Positions 50,610 to 60,198 are shown, counted from the first letter of the stretch. The stretch: 64,000 nt of DNA from Chryseobacterium carnipullorum (GCF_900142785.1 NZ_FRCD01000010.1:124001-188000); one strand, 5' to 3'. Notes: generated from the sequence alone by a model not told the origin. Translations and numbers: made by a program.

Positions 50610-52517
50610 TTACTCATGATTCAGTGCATACGTTCTGAAATTCAGCATTTTTATTTTTCCAGCATCCAAAAGGAAGATCAGATTTTCTAGAATGTTATTT
50701 TTAGAATGGTAGTTCAGCTGTACAGAAAGATCTTCAATGGTTGACGGTTTTTTAGCCAATAAATTAATGATCTGTTGGGAAATATTTTTTCCAAAGATGG
50801 ACTGTTTATTTTTTTCACAGACTGAACACTGGCCACAATTCTTCGTATTCTTTTCGCCAAAGTAGGCGAGAATAAGTTTCATTTTACAGTAATCATTATT
50901 TTCTATGAAAAACTTTATTTCTTCCCATTTCTGGATCTTATTCTTTTGAATGTGTTCAAAGAGTTTCCAGTACGCTGCATTGATGGCTCTTTCGTCACGA
51001 GGTTTTAGAAATTTTATGCTTGACAGGGCTCCGTCCACATACTCAAGATAATTTTTCTGCTGCAATTCTTTCAGCCGCTCTTTGATCAGAGGAATGCTCA
51101 CTCCGATCTTATTGCTAACCTGTTGCTCACTGAACATCACCTTATGGGTAGTGATTCCTGATATCGTACGAAGCAGAAGCTCTATGAAATAAGCGTCTTT
51201 CTGTGGTAATTGGTCTATTTCATCTGCATTGAAAAGAAGCTCCAGTGACGACAGGCTTTTGTTGTCGTTATGATAAATGATTTCCTGATTATGAAGGAAA
51301 TTAAGAACGTTACTGATCTTAGCTTTCGATAATCTTGTGAAATTTTGTATTCCCTGAGTATTCAGCTGGAAAACTTTTTCCGGTAGCTCATATTCTGCCA
51401 CCTGGAAAATGGAGTAGAGGTAGGTGATAATCTTTAAAAACTCTGCCTTGTTTGGAATTTGGTTTTTCAGGATGTCATCAAAATTAAGGAGTTCCTGTTT
51501 GTTCCAGAGAAGAAATGCAAAACTATCCTTGCCGTCCCTTCCTGATCTTCCGATTTCCTGGTAATAATTCTCTAATGACGGGGCAGGAGAGTAGTGGATC
51601 ACAAAGCGGACATTGTCTTTGTCTATTCCCATTCCAAAGGCATTGGTTGATATCAGAACCTGATTATCGCTTTGATTCCAGATATTCTGTCTTGTATTTT
51701 TCTCTTTTGTCGTTAAACCCGCATGGAAATAATCTACATTTTTTACCTGATTTTTTTTTAGAAACTCTGCCAGCATTTCCGCATCCTTTCTTGTCCTTAC
51801 ATAGACAATCCCTGAATCATTGTTGTGCTTCAAGATATCCAAAACACGTTGAAATTTGTCAGAAACTTCATCCATGAAAATTCTGATATTATCTCTTTTA
51901 AAACTTTTCTGGAAAACAAAGGGCTTTTTAAGTTCCAGTTTGTTTTTAATCTCTTCCAGCACTTTGGGAGTTGCAGTAGCTGTTAAAGCCAAACATGGAA
52001 TCTTTGGGTTGTTTTTCCTGAATTCTTTAATATTCTGATAGCTTGGGCGGAAATCCTGACCCCATTCTGAAATACAGTGAGCTTCATCTACCGCAATAAA
52101 AGACAACTGAATTTCTTCAATATTCTGCAGAAATTGATTATTCGTCAATCTTTCAGGAGAAACATACAACAGCTTGGTAAGTCCGTCTTTACAACGGTTA
52201 TAGACTGCTTCTGCATCATATTCATCCAGTTCGGAAGATAAATAATCTGCTTCGATACCGCGATGCTTCAGCTGGCTCACCTGATCTTTCATCAGGGCAA
52301 GCAGGGGAGAAATAACCAGACAGGTTCCTTCCTTTAATAAGGCAGGCAGTTGGTAGCAAAGTGATTTTCCAGCACCGGTTGGTAAGAGAACGAGACTATC
52401 TTTTTCATTGATGACTGCATTAATGATCTCTTCCTGAGAATCTCTGAAACTGTCATAGCCCCAAAAAAACTTTAGGGTATCATATTTTAATTTTTGGAAA
52501 TCCTGCTGAGAAATCAT
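50610..52517 (-). CDS. recQ: ATP-dependent DNA helicase RecQ
   Basis: 635 aa. RecQ core with LPTGAGKSLCYQLPA (Walker A, near 41-55), DEAH box VDEAHCISEWGQDFRPSY near 138 and the RecQ motif YQEIGRSGRDG near 315. A zinc-binding pair is visible in NCGQCSVC near 560. The HRDC domain of E. coli RecQ is not evident; instead the C-terminus is an HTH-like stretch. Unwinds recombination and repair intermediates. Confidence 0.94.
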   Translation of the reverse strand: MISQQDFQKLKYDTLKFFWGYDSFRDSQEEIINAVINEKDSLVLLPTGAGKSLCYQLPALLKEGTCLVISPLLALMKDQVSQLKHRGIEADYLSSELDEYDAEAVYNRCKDGLTKLLYVSPERLTNNQFLQNIEEIQLSFIAVDEAHCISEWGQDFRPSYQNIKEFRKNNPKIPCLALTATATPKVLEEIKNKLELKKPFVFQKSFKRDNIRIFMDEVSDKFQRVLDILKHNNDSGIVYVRTRKDAEMLAEFLKKNQVKNVDYFHAGLTTKEKNTRQNIWNQSDNQVLISTNAFGMGIDKDNVRFVIHYSPAPSLENYYQEIGRSGRDGKDSFAFLLWNKQELLNFDDILKNQIPNKAEFLKIITYLYSIFQVAEYELPEKVFQLNTQGIQNFTRLSKAKISNVLNFLHNQEIIYHNDNKSLSSLELLFNADEIDQLPQKDAYFIELLLRTISGITTHKVMFSEQQVSNKIGVSIPLIKERLKELQQKNYLEYVDGALSSIKFLKPRDERAINAAYWKLFEHIQKNKIQKWEEIKFFIENNDYCKMKLILAYFGEKNTKNCGQCSVCEKNKQSIFGKNISQQIINLLAKKPSTIEDLSVQLNYHSKNNILENLIFLLDAGKIKMLNFRTYALNHE

Positions 52518-52550
52518 AAGGTAAAAGTAATAAAAGTATTACAACAAAAA

Positions 52551-52571
52551 AAGCCGTGCAAGGCACGGCTT
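52551..52571 (-). terminator. Terminator of the OmpA-family gene
   Basis: AAGCCGTGC/GCACGGCTT stem with a T7 run on the minus strand. Confidence 0.85.
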
Positions 52572-52592
52572 TGATATATTTACTGCTAAATA

Positions 52593-54029
52593 TTATTTAG
52601 CTTCGAAGTATACTCTTCTGTTGGCTCTGTTTTTCCATTCAGGGCATTTAGTAGCTGGTTCACACTCAGGATATTTAAGGTCTTTTTCACCTTTTCCTAC
52701 TGCGTTGATTTTTCCAGACTGAACTCCGTTCTTAATTAAGTAAGACTTAACATTATTTGCTCTTCTCTCAGAAAGTTTCTGATTGTAAGCATCAGTACCT
52801 CTTGTATCAGTAGCACCGATTACACTGTAAGAACCAGTTGAAGAATTGATATAGTTAACTGCATTATTTAAGATGGGAGTGTTTGAAGGTAAAATTCTGT
52901 CAGAATTTAAATCGAACTCAATTCCTTCAAGTTTAGTTTCTGTTTCTACTACAGGTCCTGCAGTCGTTGTAGGACATCCGTTGTTTTCAACAGGTCCGGG
53001 AACTGTTACACACTTGTCGTAAAGATCGATGACACCGTCAAGATCTGTATCAAGAGCAACACCAGCACCATCTACTCTTGCACCAGCAGGAGTGTCAAGC
53101 TGTCTGTCCCAATCGTCACAAACTCCGTCGTTATCAGCATCTCCTTTTTTACATACTTCAATATCCTGGTTTTTGTTAGCCAAAACATCTAGCTTATAAT
53201 AGATTTCCTGTAGTGGATCATGCCACATTAAGTGAGACTCGTGTTTTCCAAGTTTCAATGAAATCCCTAAAGTAGCATTAAAGAAGTTATCAGATACCTG
53301 CTCTTCACGTCTGTTGATCGTACTGTATTTGTCGCCTCCACCATCAAATTCATCGTCACCGGTTACAACATACATCAATCGGCCTTCAAGGTCAATTCTT
53401 CTGTTAATTTTATATTTTAAACCGGCACCAGCCTGCATAAACATAGACCCGAATTTAAATGGTTTAACTTCAGTAGCAAGTCTTTGTCCTGTAATATCTT
53501 TCTGGTAGGCTCTGTAAGCAATCGTACCGATACCAGCGTAACCATGAAGTGCCCATCTGTATGGAGAGTGGTTGTCAACTCTTCTCATAAGATTAGAGAA
53601 GTTGATATCTCCTAATAAAGATATTGCATCATACTGAGTTCTTCCAGCTACAGCTTTCGCGTCTGGAGCAGCATCTTTAGTGTTGAACCATCCTTGTCTT
53701 GTTTCACCTCTGTCATACTGTAATTTCAAACCAAAAGCATGAGTAATGGCTTTATCGATACTTACATAAGCAGAGTATCCGAAAAGGTTTTTACCGTTAC
53801 CATTCTTTATGGAAGTCATATCCGCAGACTGGATTAGCGGTACACCTGCACCAGCTGAAATAGACCAGTCATTAAATCTTTTTGACTGATTGGTAAACGG
53901 GGAAACGTTGGCAGAACCGGAAGAAAATGTGTTTGGATATTCTCCATTTGAAACTGCCGTTGAGTCTTGTGCATAGCTTGCGGCTGGAATGGCCATTGCT
54001 AATGCTACAATTGCTAAACTTAATTTCAT
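52593..54029 (-). CDS. OmpA-family outer membrane protein with thrombospondin type 3 repeats
   Basis: 478 aa. Signal peptide, then an N-terminal beta-barrel (to about 275), then two Asp-rich calcium-binding type 3 repeats (GDADNDGVCDDWDRQ, DTDLDGVIDLYDKC), and a C-terminal OmpA peptidoglycan-binding domain (LEGIEFDLNSDRILPSN to RVYFEAK, about 365-478) with the peptidoglycan-contacting TDTRGTDAYNQKLSERRAN. Links the outer membrane to the cell wall. Tandem with the shorter paralog downstream of its promoter side (67-nt gap). Confidence 0.92.
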   Translation of the reverse strand: MKLSLAIVALAMAIPAASYAQDSTAVSNGEYPNTFSSGSANVSPFTNQSKRFNDWSISAGAGVPLIQSADMTSIKNGNGKNLFGYSAYVSIDKAITHAFGLKLQYDRGETRQGWFNTKDAAPDAKAVAGRTQYDAISLLGDINFSNLMRRVDNHSPYRWALHGYAGIGTIAYRAYQKDITGQRLATEVKPFKFGSMFMQAGAGLKYKINRRIDLEGRLMYVVTGDDEFDGGGDKYSTINRREEQVSDNFFNATLGISLKLGKHESHLMWHDPLQEIYYKLDVLANKNQDIEVCKKGDADNDGVCDDWDRQLDTPAGARVDGAGVALDTDLDGVIDLYDKCVTVPGPVENNGCPTTTAGPVVETETKLEGIEFDLNSDRILPSNTPILNNAVNYINSSTGSYSVIGATDTRGTDAYNQKLSERRANNVKSYLIKNGVQSGKINAVGKGEKDLKYPECEPATKCPEWKNRANRRVYFEAK

Positions 54030-54096
54030 AGTGTATTTTTTATTTAGTTAATTAAATGATTTTATTTTTAAATAAACAAGCTTAATGCCCTGTTTA

Positions 54097-55206
54097 TTAT
54101 TTTGTAGGGCATCCGTTGTTCTCAACAGGTCCAGGAACCGTGACGCACTTATCATACAAATCGATGACACCGTCAAGATCCATATCTAAAGCTACACCGG
54201 CACCATCCACTCTTGCTCCTGCAGGAGTATCTAACTGTCTGTCCCAATCGTCGCAAACCCCATCATTGTCAGCATCACCTTTTTCACATACAACAAGCTC
54301 TGTAGAAGCATTTTCTAAAACGCTTGTTCTGTAATAAGCTTCCTGAAGTGGGTCATGCCATGCCAAGTGGGATAGATTTTTTCCTAATTTGAAAGAAACA
54401 CCTAAAGTAACAGTCCATGCATTATCAGACCTTGAATCGCTGATCATGTTATACTTTGAGCCTGGTACTGCCGGGTCATAATCGTTTGGACCTGCCCATC
54501 CGCCTCCGTCAAATTCATCATCACCACTTATGATATACATGGTTCTTGCTTCGATATCGATAAGTCTTGAAACGTTGTATTTCAATCCTGCTCCAAACTG
54601 ATAGAATAAAGAGTTGATGTCTAAATTCTGCTTGATAAACAATGGAACTCTTTTAGGAGTATTACTCCATCTGTATTCATTTCCATCATGCAGAGAAGTA
54701 TTGTAACCCTGGAAACCAATTCCTGCATAACCATGGAAAGCCCATCTGTAAGGGGAATGATTATCTACTCTTCTCAATAAATTGGAAAAGTTTACATCTC
54801 CCATTAATGCAACCTGATCAAATTTGGTCGTTGCTGTACCTACACCAGCCAAAGCACCGGCTACCCCTTCTAATTGTGCTTTCTGCTTTGTTTCACCTCT
54901 CTGGTAGATAAGGCTTAATCCAAAAGCATGCGTGATCTGCTTGTCAATACTTACATAAGCATTATAGCCCCAGTTGACCTTTTTGTCATAAAAAGATCTT
55001 AAATCGGAATGAGCCATAAATGCAGCACCACCACCAACAGAAATAGACCAGTCGTTGAAACGTCTGGACTTATTGTCGAATGGCTTTACATTAGCAGAAC
55101 CTGAAGAAAAGGTATTAGGATACTCAGTTGAAGAGTTTACTGTTGTACTGTCCTGAGCATAAGCTGTGATAGGAAGTGCGGCCAATAATAATAAACCTAA
55201 TTTCAT
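54097..55206 (-). CDS. OmpA-family paralog lacking the OmpA C-terminal domain
   Basis: 369 aa. Same signal, barrel and type 3 repeat architecture as the neighbour and closely similar in the repeats, but it stops at PGPVENNGCPTK, just where the neighbour continues into the peptidoglycan-binding domain. Conserved reading frame and a signal peptide argue for a real gene rather than a broken one. The protein would be anchored by its barrel only. Many synonymous differences separate the two copies, so the duplication is old. Confidence 0.88.
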   Translation of the reverse strand: MKLGLLLLAALPITAYAQDSTTVNSSTEYPNTFSSGSANVKPFDNKSRRFNDWSISVGGGAAFMAHSDLRSFYDKKVNWGYNAYVSIDKQITHAFGLSLIYQRGETKQKAQLEGVAGALAGVGTATTKFDQVALMGDVNFSNLLRRVDNHSPYRWAFHGYAGIGFQGYNTSLHDGNEYRWSNTPKRVPLFIKQNLDINSLFYQFGAGLKYNVSRLIDIEARTMYIISGDDEFDGGGWAGPNDYDPAVPGSKYNMISDSRSDNAWTVTLGVSFKLGKNLSHLAWHDPLQEAYYRTSVLENASTELVVCEKGDADNDGVCDDWDRQLDTPAGARVDGAGVALDMDLDGVIDLYDKCVTVPGPVENNGCPTK

Positions 55207-55231
55207 ATTGTATGTTTTATGTTTTTTTATT

Positions 55232-55648
55232 TTAGATAAAATCTTTCAATAATATTTTAGAAAAATCCCTTTCAAATAAATGCTTTTGATGGGGTATTTC
55301 TAATCTTTCGGATCTGAATTTCAGATCATTATATTTAATGATATCAATATCTATTATTCTATCGCTATAGCCTCCAGATGATGTTGAATCATTAATTCTA
55401 CCCATTTCAGCTTCAATACCTTTAACAAAATCAAGCAGTTGAATTGGTGAAAGACACGTGAATATTATTGATGCAATATTACAAAAAATATTGGAACTAA
55501 CAAATTCTACGGGTTCAGTAATTAAAAATTCGCTTGTTTGTGATATTTCATTCCCACCCTCACTGATTTTCTGTAAAGCGTGTTCCAAATTTTTTTTTTG
55601 ATCTCCGAGGTTACTTCCGAGTAACAAAACGACCTTATTCTGCGACAT
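55232..55648 (-). CDS. folK: 2-amino-4-hydroxy-6-hydroxymethyldihydropteridine diphosphokinase
   Basis: 138 aa, on the short side. It pyrophosphorylates hydroxymethyldihydropterin, the step after folB. Motifs: LLGSNLGDQKKNLEHAL near residues 10-26, and the signature GYSDRIIDIDIIKY near 95-108 with catalytic Asp, then LEIPHQKHLFERDF. Divergent from sppA with a 20-bp gap. Confidence 0.93.
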   Translation of the reverse strand: MSQNKVVLLLGSNLGDQKKNLEHALQKISEGGNEISQTSEFLITEPVEFVSSNIFCNIASIIFTCLSPIQLLDFVKGIEAEMGRINDSTSSGGYSDRIIDIDIIKYNDLKFRSERLEIPHQKHLFERDFSKILLKDFI

Positions 55649-55668
55649 ATTGGAAAATTGATTGATTT

Positions 55669-57423
55669 ATGAGAAGTTTCTTTAAAAACGTATTGGCAAA
55701 TATAGTGGCAATTGTCCTATTATGTGCCGTATTTTTCGTCTTTTTCATTATGATGATTGTGTTCAGTTCCATGGGGAATGAAAAATCCATTGCAGTGAAA
55801 GACAATTCTGTGCTGACGATTAATTTAAAGACCAATATAATAGATAGCCCAACGGAAGAGCAAGTGGGCCTGTTCAATATCAGCGAGAAAAGCAAAAGCG
55901 TTTTGCTTTATGATGTTCTGGAAGCCATCAGGAAAGCTAAAACGGATGATCATATTAAAGGTATAAGTATTGAAGCTGATGATCTGCATGCAGGAATGAC
56001 GCAAATAGATGATATCAGAAATGCGATTGAAGATTTTAAAAAGAGTGGAAAATTTGTATATGCTTACGGAAATGCTGTATCACAGGCTTCTTATTATTTA
56101 GGATCTGTAGCTGATCAGTATTATCTTAATCCATCCGGAATGATAGACTTGAAAGGACTGGCTACGGAAGTTACTTTTTTTAAAGATTTCGCAGATAAAT
56201 ATGGAATTGGTATAGAAGTTATCCGTCACGGAAAATTTAAGTCAGCAGTAGAGCCATTCCTTAGAAATGATATTTCTCCTGAAAATAAAGAACAGCTGGG
56301 TACGCTTTTAAATGATATCTGGAAAAACACATCCACTAAAATGGCGGTTTCAAGAAAGATTGATACTGCACAGTTTAAAACGGTTGTTGACAGTTTATAC
56401 GGAATGATTCCTGAATTGGGCTTGAAATATAAACTGGCTGATAAACTGATCCAGAAAACGGAGTATGACCAGATGATAAAATCTAAGTTGAGTCTTAAAG
56501 AAAAAGAAAAGCTGAATAAGGTATCGTTAGCCGGCTATATTAATTCTTATGCAGATGAAGAAAAGTCTGGTGAAAAAGTAGCTATATTATACGCTTCAGG
56601 AGGCATAAACAACGGAGAAGGCTACAATGAAATCTATTCTGAAAAATACATCAAGTACATCAGAGACCTTCAGGATGATGATAAAGTAAAGGCTGTGGTC
56701 TTCAGAATCAATTCTCCGGGAGGAAGTGCCAATGCTTCGGATGAGATTTTATTCGAGCTTCAGCAGTTGAAAAAGAAAAAACCTTTGGTGGTTTCTTTCG
56801 GTGACTATGCCGCTTCAGGAGGATATTATATTGCAATGGCTGCAGATAAGATCTATTCTGAACCTAATACACTGACTGGATCTATCGGAGTTTTCGGGGT
56901 GATACCTTATTATAAAGACCTTGCCAACAAAAACGGTGTTCGTTCAGATATTGTCGCTACCAATGCGAATTCTCAATACTACTCAGCGCTGAACGGGGTG
57001 ACACCATACGGGGTAAATCTGATCACGAGAAGCGTAGAAGGAACCTATAAGAGATTTGTACATTTTGTTACTCAAAACAGAAAGCAGACTTTCGAGCAGA
57101 TTGACAGTGTAGGAGGGGGAAGAGTATGGAGTGGTGTTCGTGCCAAGCAAATCGGGCTTGTAGATGAACTGGGAACATTGAATGATGCTGTGAAATTTGC
57201 TGCTCAAAAAGCAGGTTTAAAATCTTATCATGTTTCTTCTTACCCTAAAAAAATGACTCCTTTTGAGCAGATTTTCAAAGACCTGAATGAGGAAGATATT
57301 TCTGCAAGAATCATTAAAAATAAAATAGGAAAAGCCAATTATGAAATCCTTCAGCAGATCACCAGTGAAAAACTGAAGTCTGAGGTGAAAATGGAAATGC
57401 CTTATCAAATCAAGATCAACTAA
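55669..57423 (+). CDS. sppA: Signal peptide peptidase SppA, 67-kDa type
   Basis: 584 aa. One N-terminal membrane anchor (about 9-35). Tandem crotonase-like halves: the general-base Lys is in VIRHGKFKSAVEPFLR near 190, and the nucleophile Ser in FGDYAASGGYYIAMAAD near 383 of the second half. This tetrameric enzyme degrades cleaved signal peptides in the membrane. Monocistronic with a strong terminator shared with the next gene. Confidence 0.94.
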   Translation: MRSFFKNVLANIVAIVLLCAVFFVFFIMMIVFSSMGNEKSIAVKDNSVLTINLKTNIIDSPTEEQVGLFNISEKSKSVLLYDVLEAIRKAKTDDHIKGISIEADDLHAGMTQIDDIRNAIEDFKKSGKFVYAYGNAVSQASYYLGSVADQYYLNPSGMIDLKGLATEVTFFKDFADKYGIGIEVIRHGKFKSAVEPFLRNDISPENKEQLGTLLNDIWKNTSTKMAVSRKIDTAQFKTVVDSLYGMIPELGLKYKLADKLIQKTEYDQMIKSKLSLKEKEKLNKVSLAGYINSYADEEKSGEKVAILYASGGINNGEGYNEIYSEKYIKYIRDLQDDDKVKAVVFRINSPGGSANASDEILFELQQLKKKKPLVVSFGDYAASGGYYIAMAADKIYSEPNTLTGSIGVFGVIPYYKDLANKNGVRSDIVATNANSQYYSALNGVTPYGVNLITRSVEGTYKRFVHFVTQNRKQTFEQIDSVGGGRVWSGVRAKQIGLVDELGTLNDAVKFAAQKAGLKSYHVSSYPKKMTPFEQIFKDLNEEDISARIIKNKIGKANYEILQQITSEKLKSEVKMEMPYQIKIN

Positions 57424-57443
57424 ACTAAATTATATTGTACAAA

Positions 57444-57480
57444 AAATCCCGGAACTGAATTTCAGTTCCGGGATTTTATT
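57444..57480. terminator. Bidirectional terminator between sppA and the GlsB-like gene
   Basis: Perfect 16-bp arms AAATCCCGGAACTGAA and complement, with T runs on both sides. Confidence 0.9.
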
Positions 57481-57494
57481 TTTATCTGCCAGTG

Positions 57495-57755
57495 TTAGCT
57501 TCTCTTGGTAGCCATTCCGTAGATCCAGAGGACAATTAAAGCTCCTCCTATAGCCAGAATCCAGCTTCTTGGATTCCAGAATGAAGTAACGTCTCCCCAG
57601 TGCAGGACATAAACTCCTATTGCACCACCCACGAAAGCTCCGATGATCCCCAAAATAATAGTGATCAGCCAGCCACCTCCCTGGTTACCCGGCATAATCA
57701 TTTTTGCGATTGCTCCTGCCAATAGACCGAAAATAATCCATGTTAAAATTCCCAT
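57495..57755 (-). CDS. GlsB/YeaQ/YmgE family membrane protein
   Basis: 86 aa, the usual length. Three hydrophobic stretches with the Gly-rich motif LLAGAIAKMIMPGNQGGGWLITIILGIIGAFVGGAIG (about 11-48), typical of the transglycosylase-associated/GlsB family. Linked to stress responses in other bacteria; mechanism unclear. Confidence 0.9.
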   Translation of the reverse strand: MGILTWIIFGLLAGAIAKMIMPGNQGGGWLITIILGIIGAFVGGAIGVYVLHWGDVTSFWNPRSWILAIGGALIVLWIYGMATKRS

Positions 57756-57824
57756 AGTTGCAAATTTTTTAAGTGTTAATATTTATTGATTTGTTTGCTG
57801 GTTTAAGGGAAAACATGATGTGAA

Positions 57825-58778
57825 TCATCTTTTCTTGAAAAATGAGTCAACAAATTCCGTACCATTGAAAAGTTGAAGGTCCTGCATCTTTTCACCAACC
57901 CCAATATATTTCACCGGAATCTGGAACTGATCTGATATACCGATCACCACTCCGCCTTTGGCTGTACCGTCAAGTTTCGTTACTGCCAGTGCATTTACTT
58001 CAGTGGCTGCCGTAAACTGTTTGGCCTGCTCAAAAGCATTCTGTCCGGTAGAACCGTCAAGAACCAGCAGGATCTCATGAGGGGCATCTGGAATTACCTT
58101 TTGCATGACTCTTTTAATCTTGGAAAGCTCGTTCATCAGGTTGATTTTATTATGAAGTCTTCCTGCGGTATCAATGATTACCACATCAGCGCCCTGTGCA
58201 ACTGCACTCTGTACAGTATCAAAAGCGACAGAAGCCGGATCTGAGCCCATATCCTGTTTTACGATAGGAACACCCACTCTTTCGCTCCAGATGGTCAGCT
58301 GGTCTACTGCTGCCGCTCTGAAGGTATCTGCAGCTCCAAGCACTACCTTTCTGCCTTCTGATTTAAACTGGTGCGCGAGTTTCCCGATGGTCGTTGTTTT
58401 TCCTACCCCGTTGACGCCAACTACCATGATGACATAGGGTTTTTTGGAGCTGTCTATATTTCCTGTTCCCGCGTGCGGATTTTCAAGAAGCAGTCCGGAG
58501 ATTTCTTCACGAAGGATATTGTCAAGTTCACTTACACTTACATATTTGTCACGCGCAACGCGTTCTTCAATTCTTTCTATGATCTTGATGGTGGTAGATG
58601 CGCCTACATCGGATGCGATCAGTATTTCTTCAAGGTTATCCAGTACTTCATCATCTACTTTGCTTTTACCGACTACGGCCTTCGTCATTTTTTCAAAGAA
58701 ACCCTGGCTGGATTTTTCCAGGCCCTTATCTAAAGTTTCTTTTTCTTCTTTTTTGAAAATATTTTTAAACCAACTCAT
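57825..58778 (-). CDS. ftsY: Signal recognition particle receptor FtsY
   Basis: 317 aa. A short N-terminal acidic/basic helix (no long A domain), then N and G domains. GTPase motifs: GVNGVGKTTTIGKLAHQF near 118-135 (G1), DTAGRLHNK (G3) near 205 and TKLDGTAKGG (G4/G5 region) near 265-274. Targets ribosome-SRP complexes to the membrane. It starts 9 nt after the stop of the ridA-like gene and no promoter box is seen between, so its transcription probably depends on the promoter at 59292. Confidence 0.95.
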   Translation of the reverse strand: MSWFKNIFKKEEKETLDKGLEKSSQGFFEKMTKAVVGKSKVDDEVLDNLEEILIASDVGASTTIKIIERIEERVARDKYVSVSELDNILREEISGLLLENPHAGTGNIDSSKKPYVIMVVGVNGVGKTTTIGKLAHQFKSEGRKVVLGAADTFRAAAVDQLTIWSERVGVPIVKQDMGSDPASVAFDTVQSAVAQGADVVIIDTAGRLHNKINLMNELSKIKRVMQKVIPDAPHEILLVLDGSTGQNAFEQAKQFTAATEVNALAVTKLDGTAKGGVVIGISDQFQIPVKYIGVGEKMQDLQLFNGTEFVDSFFKKR

Positions 58779-58787
58779 AGTTTGTTC

Positions 58788-59255
58788 TTATTTGTTTTTT
58801 ATAACTGCCGTGGCTTCTACTTCTATAAGTACGTCATCTCTGAAAAGACGGCTCACTTCCACAAGGCTGCTCACTGGAGGATTCTGAAGGTTGATATATC
58901 AATCACGAATTTTTCTAAAGTCTGGTGTTTTGGAAATGTCAGTGATAAAGATTCCCAGTTTTACAATGTTCTTTCCTGTAGCTCCATATTCTTTCAGGAT
59001 GTTTTCGATATTTTTAAATACCTGCTGCGTTTGCTTTTCTACATCGTTTCCTACAAGGTTGCCGGCTTTGTCCAATGGAATCTGCCCGGAAAGAAAAATC
59101 ATTTTGGAATTTCCACAGTCAATGCTTGTTGATTGTGAAAGTCCTTTAATGGTAAATACTTCAGCCGAGTTTCTGAATTCTACATTGTCCATCTTTTTCT
59201 GACTGAATGAAAATAGAAAAAATTCTATGAAAACCAGAATGAAAATCTTTTTCAT
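58788..59255 (-). pseudogene. Exported RidA-family gene broken by an in-frame TGA
   Basis: Start at 59255 (MKKIFILVFIEFFLFSFSQ, signal peptide), downstream of the promoter at 59292. The frame encodes a RidA domain (SGQIPLDKAGNLVGNDVEKQ..., NILKEYGATGKNIVKLGIFITDISK) but stops at a TGA (58901-58899) after RKIRD. The same frame then continues for 36 codons to a proper stop at 58790-58788, with sequence that finishes a RidA fold: NPPVSSLVEVSRLFRDDVLIEVEA. One C-to-T change (CGA to TGA) would explain it. Either a recent pseudogene, a truncated protein or, less likely, readthrough or a sequencing error. Confidence 0.8.
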
Positions 59256-59291
59256 ATGGGTGTATATTGAATTGATTAATAATCTGGTGAA

Positions 59292-59299
59292 CAAAGATA
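59292..59299 (-). promoter_or_regulatory. -7 box of the ridA-ftsY unit
   Basis: TATCTTTG on the minus strand (59299-59292), after the terminator of the ribosomal-protein operon and 37 nt before the ridA start. Confidence 0.65.
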
Positions 59300-59301
59300 A
59301 C

Positions 59302-59332
59302 AAAAAAACTACCCAAAATATGAGTAGTTTTT
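59302..59332 (-). terminator. Terminator of rpmB-rpmG-DUF4295
   Basis: AAAACTAC/GTAGTTTT stem with a T7 tail on the minus strand. Confidence 0.75.
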
Positions 59333-59354
59333 TATATTGTAAATAAAGTGGAGA

Positions 59355-59507
59355 TTATTTCTTCAAATAACCGTCTACTTCGTCTGCATTCATTACTTTT
59401 TCTTCAAAAACGTAAGCACCTGACTTAGATGACTTAACCATTTTCACAACTTTAGTCATTTTTTTTGACTGTCCGCTTTGTAGGGTTGCTACTACTTTCT
59501 TTGCCAT
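59355..59507 (-). CDS. DUF4295 family protein
   Basis: 50 aa, highly basic: MAKKVVATLQSGQSKKMTKV at the start and EEKVMNADEVDGYLKK at the end. This small protein is a constant neighbour of rpmB and rpmG in Bacteroidetes and is presumed ribosome-associated. 19 nt after rpmG. Confidence 0.88.
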   Translation of the reverse strand: MAKKVVATLQSGQSKKMTKVVKMVKSSKSGAYVFEEKVMNADEVDGYLKK

Positions 59508-59526
59508 GGTAAATTATATTTATAAA

Positions 59527-59709
59527 TTACTTGATTTCTTTGTGAAGGGTAGATCTTTTAAGAACAGGATTATACTTCTTAAGCTCTAATCTCTCTGTAG
59601 TGTTCTTTTTATTTTTAGTAGAAATGTATCTAGACATTCCTGGCATACCACTTTCTTTGTGCTCTGTACATTCAAGGATTACTTGAACTCTGTTTCCTTT
59701 TTTTGCCAT
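59527..59709 (-). CDS. rpmG: 50S ribosomal protein L33
   Basis: 60 aa, normal length. [16 protein letters not shown] start, [21 protein letters not shown] and a terminal [11 protein letters not shown], the L33 pattern. One Cys only, so the zinc-free type. Between rpmB and DUF4295. Confidence 0.96.
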   Translation of the reverse strand: MAKKGNRVQVILECTEHKESGMPGMSRYISTKNKKNTTERLELKKYNPVLKRSTLHKEIK

Positions 59710-59715
59710 GATTTA

Positions 59716-59958
59716 TTAATTCTTTTTAATCAATCCGTTTCTAGTAGCTCTTTCAATAGCTTCCTCGATTCCAATCTTGTTAATCACTCTCAATCCATGA
59801 GCTGATACTTTCAGTGTTACGTGCTTATCTTGCTCCGGAAGGTAAAATTTCTTCTCTAATAAGTTAATTTCAAAACGACGCTTCGTTTTGTTATTAGCGT
59901 GAGAAACGTTGTTACCAACCATTGCACGCTTTCCTGTTATTTGGCAAATTCTTGACAT
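59716..59958 (-). CDS. rpmB: 50S ribosomal protein L28
   Basis: 80 aa. [33 protein letters not shown] is the typical start. First gene of the rpmB-rpmG-DUF4295 operon; 6 nt from rpmG. Confidence 0.97.
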   Translation of the reverse strand: MSRICQITGKRAMVGNNVSHANNKTKRRFEINLLEKKFYLPEQDKHVTLKVSAHGLRVINKIGIEEAIERATRNGLIKKN

Positions 59959-60163
59959 ATCTCGATGTTCTTATTTGTATAATATTTGAGAGTGCAAAAT
60001 AACGAAGAATTTTTTATATAGACAAATCTTTTGGAAAATATTTACAAATAACAAGCTGATTAATAATCATGAATTTTAAAATAAACTAAATCATGACATC
60101 CCCTGAGCCAAGTGACTGATATATTTCATGTAAACTTTCTTCTCAAAGCAAATCCTAATGTTT

Positions 60164-60171
60164 TATCTTTG
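60164..60171 (+). promoter_or_regulatory. -7 box of the VCBS-repeat gene
   Basis: TATCTTTG, 28 nt before the ATG at 60199; supports that start over the in-frame ATG at 60112, which would lie upstream of the promoter. Confidence 0.6.
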
Positions 60172-60198
60172 TTTTTAATTAATCTAAATAAAAATAAT

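Noticed and set aside
52593..55206. Recent gene conversion between the two OmpA-family genes
   Set aside because: Proteins agree closely in the repeats, but many synonymous differences exist at the DNA level, so the similarity is from selection.
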